From Arenibacter sp. 6A1 (GTDB lineage Bacteria; Bacteroidota; Bacteroidia; Flavobacteriales; Flavobacteriaceae), in assembly GCF_012272855.1 (NCBI RefSeq), contig NZ_JAAXCQ010000002.1:248001-312000 (forward strand): a stretch of DNA of 64,000 bases, read 5' to 3'. Below are positions 24,830 through 33,131 of this stretch, one piece after another. The notes beneath the pieces are model-generated. The model searched no databases. It saw only the letters and a program-made list of their open reading frames with translations, and was not told where the DNA came from. Every line of letters starts with the position of its first letter. The first letter of the stretch is position 1. Both the position numbers and the translations under genes were made by a program.

Positions 24830-25696
24830 TTATTTTTGATTGTGCAAACGGATATAATCCGAGGGGGACATACCCGTAATAGATTTAAAATGTCTGTTAA
24901 AATTAGAAATATTATTAAACCCAGATTCATAGCAGACCGGTGTAATATTATGCTGATTCTCCATCAGTAATTTACAGGCATATCCTATTCTAATTTCATT
25001 TAAATAACGGGTAAAGGTTTTCCTATGGATACGTTTAAAGAATCTACTAAAGGCAGAAGGGTTCATTTTGGCCACTTCGGCCACATCTTTGGAGCTTATG
25101 GGCTTACTAAAATTTTTAAAAATATACTCATAAATCTCATCTAGACTATTATTTTCAGTTTTCTGGAAAGACTTAAGGTACCCCGGACTAGACAACAACC
25201 TATAGTTGTCGTGATTGGCCAACTGATGGAGAATTTCGATTAATTTAAGCGTTTTTTCAAAAGGCATTGCAGTTAGCAACGCATTAAAGTCTTTTAAAAT
25301 TTTAGGGTTAATATCTTCAAATAAAATTCCTTGACTGGCGGTATTCATCAATTGCAGAATTTTTTTCATTTCTGGAAGTTCAAAAAATCCCATCCCAAGG
25401 AAGTCTTCTTTAAAGTGTACCGCAATGGCTTCGGATAGCAGGGTAGAATTTTCTTCAAAGTACACCTCATCATTTAACCACATATGAGGCAAGTCTTTCC
25501 CTATTAAGACCAGATCGCCTTCAGAAAATTTTTCTATACTATCGCCGATAAACCGAGTACCGGTACTTTTTAAGATAAGCACCAATTCTAATTCCGGATG
25601 ATAATGCCATACCTTTAAAAAGTGGGAATACCGATTATGACTTACCAAAAAGGAACTATTTTCTTTACTGGCCCTATCGAGAAGATGAAGTTTCAT
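24830..25696 (-). CDS. AraC-family transcriptional regulator, copy 2
   Basis: 288 aa, same length and domain order as the neighbouring copy 1: cupin-like N-terminal domain (KVWHYHPELELVLIL, FSEGDLVLIGKDLPHMW) and a C-terminal double helix-turn-helix (AFSRFFKRIHRKTFTRYLNE, CYESGFNNISNFNRHFK). By eye roughly 70% of residues are identical, with the recognition helices essentially unchanged. The two probably read the same or overlapping operators, while differences in the middle part may alter ligand or dimer choice. It is the first regulator after the divergent intergenic region that separates the two arms of the PUL. Confidence 0.93.
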   Translation of the reverse strand: MKLHLLDRASKENSSFLVSHNRYSHFLKVWHYHPELELVLILKSTGTRFIGDSIEKFSEGDLVLIGKDLPHMWLNDEVYFEENSTLLSEAIAVHFKEDFLGMGFFELPEMKKILQLMNTASQGILFEDINPKILKDFNALLTAMPFEKTLKLIEILHQLANHDNYRLLSSPGYLKSFQKTENNSLDEIYEYIFKNFSKPISSKDVAEVAKMNPSAFSRFFKRIHRKTFTRYLNEIRIGYACKLLMENQHNITPVCYESGFNNISNFNRHFKSITGMSPSDYIRLHNQK

Positions 25697-25752
25697 ATGT
25701 AGATATCTTTTGTTCTTTTAACGCTCATACTTCGGCTGCGCCCAGTACAGGA

Positions 25753-25810
25753 ATGTAATTCGCATATCGTCATTCGTCTTTGCGACCAGTTTTCGGTCAT
25801 GCTCATTTCA
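25753..25810. promoter_or_regulatory. Short dispersed repeat, copy 2
   Basis: Matches 18,464-18,521 at 50 of 58 positions in the same orientation, including the GACC-N7-GGTC core. It lies 57-114 bp upstream of AraC copy 2 on the minus strand, the same side and similar distance as copy 1 relative to its gene. Confidence 0.6.
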
Positions 25811-25887
25811 CCTCTTTATTAAAAAATTAAACCTACCTATAACATATAGTTGTTTCTGTCATAAAGATATCACTCTTTCTCGATACA

Positions 25888-25901
25888 GCAAAAAAAGTAT
25901 C
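25888..25901. promoter_or_regulatory. 14-bp motif shared by both AraC upstream regions, copy 2
   Basis: Exact repeat of the GCAAAAAAAGTATC at 24,765-24,778, here 192-205 bp upstream of AraC copy 2 and about 140 bp upstream of the sigma gene. Confidence 0.4.
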
Positions 25902-26038
25902 TGTAATAAGCAATTCCTTGGTGGACAATAGATGAAAAACAATATAATTTCGGAGAATACTATTTCTATATTATCAGTTGACCATTAAAATAACCACCAA
26001 TAATCCTGAAAAAATCGTCTACCATTAATGAAAATCTA

Positions 26039-26593
26039 ATGAAAGCCTTAAAGAAAGGGGACACCCAGGCTTTTAGGGCAGTTTTCGATATTTATCAGAA
26101 TCGGGTGTATCACTTTGTAAAATCCATTACCAAATCTGATTATGTTTCGGAAGAAATAGTACAGGAAGTTTTTATTAAAATTTGGGGAATTAAAGAATCT
26201 ATAAACACCGCCCATTCCTTTGAAGCCTTCCTTTTTACAATAGCCAGAAACGCTACCTATAATTACCTACGAAGTGTTGCCAACCAACAATCCTTAAAAG
26301 AAGAATTTTGGAAAAACATTAGTTATTCGAACAAACAGACCGAAGACACTATTTTATTGGGCGAATACGAGGCGTTGGTTGAAAATATACTCGAAAATAT
26401 ACCTCCCCAAAAAAGAAACATATTTATACTTTCCAAACAACAGGGTAAAAGTCATCAAGAAATAGCCGACTTACTGGGTATTTCTACAAAAACCGTTAAA
26501 AACCACCTGTGGGAAACCCTTAAGATTCTTAAAAGCCAATTAAAGCCACATTTAGAGACCATCCATTTCCTATTGGTTTTTCTATTACTCTAG
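26039..26593 (+). CDS. ECF RNA polymerase sigma factor (SusC/FecR-linked)
   Basis: 184 aa. Sigma region 2 (VYHFVKSITKSDYVSEEIVQEVF, with the IVQEVFIKIW motif near residue 37) and region 4 (IPPQKRNIFILSKQQGKSHQ, then ISTKTVKNHLWE) are clear, and the length is normal for the Bacteroidota FecI-like group. The hydrophobic tail (IHFLLVFLLL) is common in these proteins. It should be held by the FecR anti-sigma factor encoded next and released when the SusC transporter with its STN domain binds substrate, driving transcription of the SusC/D operon. Confidence 0.93.
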   Translation: MKALKKGDTQAFRAVFDIYQNRVYHFVKSITKSDYVSEEIVQEVFIKIWGIKESINTAHSFEAFLFTIARNATYNYLRSVANQQSLKEEFWKNISYSNKQTEDTILLGEYEALVENILENIPPQKRNIFILSKQQGKSHQEIADLLGISTKTVKNHLWETLKILKSQLKPHLETIHFLLVFLLL

Positions 26594-26702
26594 CGCTTTT
26601 TTGCATTTTTTAAAAAAAATCGCATTATCATTTGGGACTTTTTCAATTTTGAGGTGTACTACTTATATACTCTTTACTCGTTGCACCTAAAACATTCTGA
26701 AT

Positions 26703-27905
26703 TTGAACGATAAATTCTATACCGATAAGCTTTTTCAAAAGCTTTTAGACAATACCCTTTCAAACGAAGAGTATGAGGAGCTTATGACCATTATTAACAA
26801 TTCTGACTCATCGAGTATTTTTAATAATAGTCTATATAAACACTGGGAGGACATCAATACCAGGTCAGTTTCAAAAGAAAAACTCCCTGATTCCAAAACA
26901 TCTTTTAAAAATATTTTAAACCAAATAGAACAAGGTGCTCCTACTAAAAACAAAGAAACTAAATTCTATGCACCATTAATAAAACAATGGTTTGGGATTG
27001 CAGCCACCCTATTGTTTCTTGTTGGTATCTTCTCCATTATCCTTAAAGACACCACTAGCGACCAAGTTTCTATACCATCTACGCCCATCCCTACTTCCGG
27101 GCTTATTACCTTGCAGTTAGACAATGGTTCCGTTGAAACTATTACCGACACTAACGAAAGTACCATTAGAACAGCAAAAGGAACGGTAGTAGGAACCCAA
27201 AATGGAAGTTCATTACACTACCTAAACAATTCTGTGGCTGAAGAACTAATATACAACACCTTACATATTCCTTTCGGAAAGAAATTTGAACTACTCTTGT
27301 CTGATGGAACCAAAGTAACCTTAAACGCTGGGAGTTCTCTAAAATACCCCGTCCAATTTCTTTCTGGTCATACACGAAAAGTTTTCTTAAAGGGCGAAGC
27401 ATTTTTTGACGTGGCCAAGGACGCCAAACATCCTTTTATAGTAAATGCTAACGATTTAAATATTCAGGTACTGGGTACTGAATTTAACCTTTCCTATTTT
27501 CCTGAAGATGAAGAAATAAGTACGGTCTTGGTAGAAGGATCGGTTGAATTGTACAAAGATGGCGCCGACAAAAACAAGAACACCGTTACCCAACTTCAAC
27601 CAGGGCAAAAAGCTTCATGGAACCCTTTAAAAAACTCCATGCAAGTAAAAGCTGTAGATGTTAGCCTCTATACGTCCTGGATGCATGGGGAATTAATTTG
27701 TAAAGCGATGCCTTTTTCTAAACTAAGGACCAAGTTAGAACGCCATTTTAATATACGTATAGAAAATAACAATGAAGCCTTAGACAAACAAATCTATACC
27801 GCCACTTTTAAAGGTGAAAGTTTAGAGGATATTTTAGAAGCCTTTAAAGAAGACTTCCCTTTTAAATATTCTAGAGAAGGCGATACCATTACAATTACCA
27901 ACTAA
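26703..27905 (+). CDS. FecR-family anti-sigma factor
   Basis: 400 aa from a TTG start at 26,703; the next ATG is inside the conserved N-terminal helices and would truncate the sigma-binding part. Residues about 1-80 form the cytoplasmic N-terminal region, 97-114 one membrane span (WFGIAATLLFLVGIFSII), 185-285 the periplasmic FecR domain (PFGKKFELLLSDGTKVTLNA, GEAFFDVAKDAKHPFIV), and the last 75 residues a DUF4974-type domain that contacts the STN of the transporter. It transmits the substrate signal from the adjacent SusC to the sigma factor. It lies 109 bp after the sigma gene. Confidence 0.93.
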   Translation: MNDKFYTDKLFQKLLDNTLSNEEYEELMTIINNSDSSSIFNNSLYKHWEDINTRSVSKEKLPDSKTSFKNILNQIEQGAPTKNKETKFYAPLIKQWFGIAATLLFLVGIFSIILKDTTSDQVSIPSTPIPTSGLITLQLDNGSVETITDTNESTIRTAKGTVVGTQNGSSLHYLNNSVAEELIYNTLHIPFGKKFELLLSDGTKVTLNAGSSLKYPVQFLSGHTRKVFLKGEAFFDVAKDAKHPFIVNANDLNIQVLGTEFNLSYFPEDEEISTVLVEGSVELYKDGADKNKNTVTQLQPGQKASWNPLKNSMQVKAVDVSLYTSWMHGELICKAMPFSKLRTKLERHFNIRIENNNEALDKQIYTATFKGESLEDILEAFKEDFPFKYSREGDTITITN

Positions 27906-27982
27906 ACCAATAATAACCTAAAACGAAAGATCAATGCAGAACAACTAAATCCAAAATCAACTAACATCACATTAATAAAAAT

Positions 27983-28010
27983 GCCGGAAAATGTTGGCCC
28001 ATTTCCCGGC
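27983..28010 (+). promoter_or_regulatory. GC-rich hairpin in the SusC leader, locus 1
   Basis: GCCGGAAA pairs with TTTCCCGGC (one bulged C) around an 11-nt loop, 55 bp before the SusC ATG and without a following U-run. The second locus has a hairpin at the equivalent place (52,829-52,871). Confidence 0.5.
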
Positions 28011-28065
28011 GTAATAAAGTGATGTAAACAAATCAATTATTTAATCACCAAACTTTTACAAATTT

Positions 28066-31000
28066 ATGAAAAATTTCAACTTGGGCAGGCCTCTCGATGC
28101 CGATTGGCTGCGCCAAAAAAACTTAGCGATGAAACTCACTACCCTTTTACTCTTAGTTTCTTTGTTTCAAATTCAGGCTAATACCTACGCCCAGAACACA
28201 AAAATCTCAATACATCTTAATGATGCTACCGTAGAACAGGTCTTTCAAAAAATAGAATCCTTATCTGATTTTAGGTTTCTGTACAATCATGAAAAGGTAG
28301 ACCTACAAAGAAAAGTTTCTGTCAATGCCGATAAAAAGCAAATTTCCTCCATTTTAAAAGCTATGTTCGCCGATACCGATATTTATTTTTCGGTTAAGAA
28401 CAAGCAGATTATTCTAAAAAACGGAAAACAAAAAGAATCCTACACTAAGGAAGTTTTAGAAGTTGTACAACATTCTGTTAGCGGTAATATTACTGATATG
28501 GACGGTATCCCTTTACCAGGGGCGAATATTGTAGAAAAAGGAACCACCAATGGGGTTACGGCCGACTTTGACGGGAATTTTTCTATTACAGTTGCCAACA
28601 GCAATAGTATACTGGTCGTTTCTTACATTGGCTATGCAACCACAGAAATACCAATTAACGGAAAGACCAGAATTCAAATTGCCTTGAAAGAAAGTGCTGC
28701 CGGATTGGAAGAGGTGGTGGTAGTAGGATTCGGGACACAGAAAAAAGTTAACCTAACCGGATCTGTAGCAACAGTAGATGGGGAAACCCTGACCAAAAGA
28801 CCAGTAACAAACGCTGCCTCCATGCTACAGGGACAAGTTGCTGGTTTAAGAATAGTCCAAAATACGGGGGAACCAGGAAACGAAGGCCTATCCATACGAA
28901 TAAGAGGTCAGGGAACATTTAGTAATGCCGGCTCCAATCCATTGGTTTTGATCGATGGTGTGGATGGAAATTTAGGTGATCTAGATCCTAATGATATCGA
29001 TAATATTTCGGTCCTAAAAGATGCTGCCTCCGCATCCATTTACGGTTCCAGAGCTGCAAATGGCGTAATCTTGGTTACCACAAAATCTGGTAGAGCAGGA
29101 GAGTTCACCGTGGAGTATAATCTCAATACTGCCATACATACTCCCACAAAACTTTTTGATGTTATAAGCAATTCTGCAGAATATATGGAATTGTGGAACG
29201 AAGCAAAAAATAACACCGGAATTACTACGGGACTTTATCCACAATCCGAAATAGATCTTTACAGAAATGCTACGGACCGAACACTTTATCCAAACACCAA
29301 TTGGTTAGATATTATGTTCAATCCGGCTTTTGTGCAATCCCACAATATCGGAATAAGCGGTGGTAAAGAAGATACCCACTACAAATTATCTCTTAGCTAT
29401 GTGGATCAACCAGGTGTAATGAAAGGTTTTGATTATAAGAAGTTCAATGCCCGTTTAAATCTAGGTTCCCAAATCAACGACTTTATAAAAATAGGCGCAA
29501 ACGTAGCTTTAAAAAAGGGCGACCTATCAAGACCAAGACAAGGATCCAGTGATATGTTTCTATCAACCATGTCACAAGCCCCAACCTATTTGCCAAAATT
29601 ACCTGATGGGCGTTATTCCTACAAGGCATATGATTTTGAATCAAATAATAAAAATCCTTTGGCCATAGTTGAAAATGAAGTTCTAAGAACGATAACTGAT
29701 TATTCTGTTAATTTACAAGGTTGGGCAGACATCAATCTAACTAAATCAGTTAACTGGTACTCCAAGGCCGCAATCGTTGGAGATTTTGAAAAATGGAAAG
29801 ATTGGCGGCCATCAGTACCACTTTACAACTACCGTACCGGAGAGTTTGCAACAGATTTGGACGTTGGTGGAAGAGGACTTCAAGTTAATAATGGACAAAA
29901 CATATTCACCAATATTTTTACATATCTAAAATTTGAGGATGAGATAAGTGAAGGGCATAGCCTGACAGCCCAAGTGGGTTACAGCGAGGAATCCAATAAA
30001 GAAGAATATCTGCGCGGTTATAGACGAGATTATGCTGGCAATAACCTAAGGGAATTAGATGCTGGTAGCTTGGCCGTTCAAAATGCCAACGGATCTACTT
30101 ATGAATGGGCATTAAAATCTTTTTTTGGTCGTTTAGGTTATAATTTTAAGGATAGGTATCTGGTTGAGATGAATATCCGCCACGATGGAACCTCTAGATT
30201 ACATGAAGATCACCGATGGGGAACTTTCCCTTCAGTCTCCGGAGCCTGGAGAGTATCGGAAGAATCTTTTATGAAAAATGTGTCAACGGACTGGCTCAAC
30301 AGCCTGAAGATAAGGGGATCTTATGGAGAGTTAGGCAATCAGAATATTGGTAATTATCCTTATCAGGATATCCTTGGCCTCACTGGAAATTATTCCTTTG
30401 ACAATGCCAATTTATCCTCCGGGGCAGCGCAAACAGCTTTATCAAACCAAAACATTACTTGGGAAACTACTAAAATTACCGACATCGGCTTAGATCTTAG
30501 TGCTTTTGATGGCTTTTCCCTCACCTTTGACTGGTATAGAAAAACAACCTCGGATATTCTAAGGGGATCCCAGGTAACCGGACTCATAGGTTTGGACGCT
30601 CCAATAATAAACAATGGAACTATGCAGAACACAGGTGTCGAGCTCAATTTACAATACAACAACAATGTCCATTCAGGTGCGTTTGAAGGCCTTAGATACA
30701 ATCTAGGGTTCACTATCGACCGCTTCAAGAATGAACTAACTGAATTTGGGGAACGCGAAATTGGCGGCAACACAGTTAAGGAAGAAGGACGCTCATGGGA
30801 CACTTTTTATATGCTGGAATGGACAGGTATTTTCCAAACTCAGGCTGAAGTGGATGTTGCACCCAAGCAATTTAATGATAATACTGGGCCTGGAGATCTT
30901 ATATACAAAGATCAAAACGGAGACAATATCATAAACGATGAGGACCGTACTTATATGGACGGACAATATCCCGAATTCGAATATGCTATGAATTTTAATG

Positions 31001-31449
31001 CCAATTGGAAGAATTTTGATATCTCACTATTTTTTCAAGGCGTAGAGGGAAGAAGTATTTATGTTCGTGATTGGGGAACCATACCCTTTGTACAAGGGGC
31101 GCCTCCGACAACTGATTGGAGAGATAGATGGACGGATGATAACCCATCCACTACAATGCCCAAAATATATTGGGGATTTAATGCTCCTGATAAAATCAGG
31201 AGGACTTCAAGTTATTTTCTACAGGATGCCTCTTACTTAAGGTTAAAGAATATTTCATTAGGGTACAACCTGCCAAACTCCATGCTAGAGAAAGTAAAGC
31301 TTAAAAAATTAAGAGTTTATGTTTCAGGAGACAACCTATTGACTTTTACCAAGTATCCAGGCCTTGATCCTGAAAGAGGAGAAAGTGGTCGTTTTGTAAG
31401 CTACCCACAGAACAAAATATATTCTCTAGGCCTTAATATTCAATTTTAA
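28066..31449 (+). CDS. SusC-like TonB-dependent glycan transporter with STN signalling domain
   Basis: 1127 aa outer-membrane protein. A signal peptide with an extended n-region ends near residue 43 (TYAQ). STN domain at about 46-115 (KISIHLNDATVEQVFQKIES), carboxypeptidase-regulatory-like domain at about 137-208 (SGNITDMDGIPLPGANI), then the TonB-box region and plug (EEVVVVGFGTQKKVNLTGS, AASASIYGSRAANGVILVTT) and a 22-strand barrel to the terminal SLGLNIQF. It should import oligosaccharides together with the SusD encoded 10 bp downstream. The STN links it to the FecR and ECF sigma encoded just upstream. The expected cargo is sulfated fuco-oligosaccharide, from context. Confidence 0.95.
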   Translation: MKNFNLGRPLDADWLRQKNLAMKLTTLLLLVSLFQIQANTYAQNTKISIHLNDATVEQVFQKIESLSDFRFLYNHEKVDLQRKVSVNADKKQISSILKAMFADTDIYFSVKNKQIILKNGKQKESYTKEVLEVVQHSVSGNITDMDGIPLPGANIVEKGTTNGVTADFDGNFSITVANSNSILVVSYIGYATTEIPINGKTRIQIALKESAAGLEEVVVVGFGTQKKVNLTGSVATVDGETLTKRPVTNAASMLQGQVAGLRIVQNTGEPGNEGLSIRIRGQGTFSNAGSNPLVLIDGVDGNLGDLDPNDIDNISVLKDAASASIYGSRAANGVILVTTKSGRAGEFTVEYNLNTAIHTPTKLFDVISNSAEYMELWNEAKNNTGITTGLYPQSEIDLYRNATDRTLYPNTNWLDIMFNPAFVQSHNIGISGGKEDTHYKLSLSYVDQPGVMKGFDYKKFNARLNLGSQINDFIKIGANVALKKGDLSRPRQGSSDMFLSTMSQAPTYLPKLPDGRYSYKAYDFESNNKNPLAIVENEVLRTITDYSVNLQGWADINLTKSVNWYSKAAIVGDFEKWKDWRPSVPLYNYRTGEFATDLDVGGRGLQVNNGQNIFTNIFTYLKFEDEISEGHSLTAQVGYSEESNKEEYLRGYRRDYAGNNLRELDAGSLAVQNANGSTYEWALKSFFGRLGYNFKDRYLVEMNIRHDGTSRLHEDHRWGTFPSVSGAWRVSEESFMKNVSTDWLNSLKIRGSYGELGNQNIGNYPYQDILGLTGNYSFDNANLSSGAAQTALSNQNITWETTKITDIGLDLSAFDGFSLTFDWYRKTTSDILRGSQVTGLIGLDAPIINNGTMQNTGVELNLQYNNNVHSGAFEGLRYNLGFTIDRFKNELTEFGEREIGGNTVKEEGRSWDTFYMLEWTGIFQTQAEVDVAPKQFNDNTGPGDLIYKDQNGDNIINDEDRTYMDGQYPEFEYAMNFNANWKNFDISLFFQGVEGRSIYVRDWGTIPFVQGAPPTTDWRDRWTDDNPSTTMPKIYWGFNAPDKIRRTSSYFLQDASYLRLKNISLGYNLPNSMLEKVKLKKLRVYVSGDNLLTFTKYPGLDPERGESGRFVSYPQNKIYSLGLNIQF

Positions 31450-31459
31450 AACCAAAAAA

Positions 31460-32917
31460 ATGAAAAGATATATTTTACCAATTTTACTAGGCGTCATATG
31501 TGTCGGTTTTGTAGGATGTGAAAAGGAAGCATTGGACAAAAACCCCTTGGATAAATTATCCAGTGGCGAATTTTGGAAATCCAAACAGGATTTTGATATG
31601 GCACTTACCGCAATATACGGGGAGTTACAAAATGCTATGTTCTCTGTGGGTGCCCCTAATTGGGATGTACTAACCGACAACGGCTATGGACAGCATAATT
31701 ATTGGGGAAGCCAAGCTATTGTTCAAGGAAACATCTCCCCAACTTCGGGCGGCTATATTTCTGATATTTACAATAGCAGTTACAAGGGTATTGCGCGTGT
31801 TAACATTTTCCTCAATCAACTTAATGATTTTGAAGGTGATGAAATAGATGCCGTAACCAAATCAAAATATAAAGGTGAGGCAATGTTTATGCGTGGCTTC
31901 TATTATTTTCAATTGTACTCCAATTACGGTTCAGTCCCTATTGTAACCGAATCGTTAAACCTAGAAAACCAAATACAGCCCAAAGCTTCTGCAAATGAGG
32001 TTTTTGAACATACATTGGCCGATCTTGATACCGCTATCATTAATCTATCTTCTGAAGTATATGCCGACAACGGCGGACATGTGGTGAAGTCATCCGCACA
32101 AGCATTAAAACTAAGGGTACTCCTATTTGCGGCATATGGGGACAACGGAACGGTTGATTCAGGAATAATGGCCCAAGCGAGGGACCTAGCATTGGAAATA
32201 ATGGGATCCGGTTACGAGTTAAGCCCAAATTTTGAAGATGTCTTTAAAGATGGAACCCAAGAAGGAAATCCAGAAATTATCTTTTCCATCAAGTTTTTGG
32301 CACCGGACAATTCTACGGCTATGGATCAATGGTATGGAGATTGGGTAGTAATCAGCCCCTTACAGAATTTAGTTGATGCCTTTGACCCATTAGACCCTAG
32401 GCTAGACAAAACAATATATGCCGATGAAGTAAACTTTGATGGCAATATTCATTCTCCTTCCAACGGCCTGCCCACCGGCTTTGGAGTAAAAAAATTCCTT
32501 AGCCCTGGACTTATGCCCTATGGATATTCTACCCAAAGTCAACAAGACTGGGTTTTATTGAGATATGCGGATATATTATTAATGTATGCAGAGGCACAAA
32601 ATGAACTTGTAGGTCCAGATCAATCAGTCTACGATGCTATTAATGCCGTTCGTGGGCGAGTAGAAATGCCCTTCCTTATAGGTTTATCTAAGGAAATGAT
32701 GCGCGAGGCCATACGCCACGAACGTAGAATTGAATTAGCATTTGAGGGATTGCGCTACTACGACCTCAAAAGGTGGAGAATTGCAGAAACGGTTTTGAAC
32801 AATGTATCCGATGGAATATTGGAATATACTTTTGAAGAGCGTTTCTATCACTGGCCTTTGCCTCAATCTGAAATTGATAAAAGTCAAGGAATATTGGAGC
32901 AAAATCCAGACTACTAA
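31460..32917 (+). CDS. SusD-like glycan-binding lipoprotein
   Basis: 485 aa. Lipobox GFVGC with Cys20. The SusD N-terminal region (ALDKNPLDKLSSGEFWKSKQ), the TPR-containing core (KYKGEAMFMRGFYYFQLYSNY, GSVPIVTE) and the C-terminal RagB/SusD motif (AIRHERRIELAFEGLRYYDL, KRW) are present. It forms the lid of the SusC transporter at the cell surface and captures glycan fragments. It lies 10 bp behind SusC and is followed by a rho-independent terminator, so the SusC/D pair forms its own transcript end. Confidence 0.95.
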   Translation: MKRYILPILLGVICVGFVGCEKEALDKNPLDKLSSGEFWKSKQDFDMALTAIYGELQNAMFSVGAPNWDVLTDNGYGQHNYWGSQAIVQGNISPTSGGYISDIYNSSYKGIARVNIFLNQLNDFEGDEIDAVTKSKYKGEAMFMRGFYYFQLYSNYGSVPIVTESLNLENQIQPKASANEVFEHTLADLDTAIINLSSEVYADNGGHVVKSSAQALKLRVLLFAAYGDNGTVDSGIMAQARDLALEIMGSGYELSPNFEDVFKDGTQEGNPEIIFSIKFLAPDNSTAMDQWYGDWVVISPLQNLVDAFDPLDPRLDKTIYADEVNFDGNIHSPSNGLPTGFGVKKFLSPGLMPYGYSTQSQQDWVLLRYADILLMYAEAQNELVGPDQSVYDAINAVRGRVEMPFLIGLSKEMMREAIRHERRIELAFEGLRYYDLKRWRIAETVLNNVSDGILEYTFEERFYHWPLPQSEIDKSQGILEQNPDY

Positions 32918-32968
32918 GTCATCAAACATAATATCCTTTCTAATTAATCTTTTAAGGAGAGTATTTAT

Positions 32969-33005
32969 AAAAAACCAGGAACCTCATACGTTTCTGGTTT
33001 TTATT
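32969..33005 (+). terminator. Rho-independent terminator after SusD, locus 1
   Basis: AAAACCAGGAAC and GTTTCTGGTTTT form an imperfect stem with a T-run, about 50 bp after the SusD stop. GH95 follows 130 bp later with its own leader. Confidence 0.7.
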
Positions 33006-33131
33006 CAAAAGTTAATATTATAATTGTAAAAACACCCTAGTCCCTTACATATTAAATAGTACATAATAAACTCAGCTACCCCCTCATTCCTAGCAATAAC
33101 CCAAAAACGCAACAATAAACTAGCAACAAAA

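Larger units (their letters stand above)
25697..26038. other. Divergent intergenic region between AraC copy 2 and the ECF sigma gene
   Basis: 342 bp without a gene. It holds repeat copy 2 (25,753-25,810) and the second GCAAAAAAAGTATC motif (25,888-25,901). It must contain promoters for both the minus-strand regulator and the plus-strand sigma factor, but no full TTTG/TAnnTTTG pair is evident. Confidence 0.7.
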
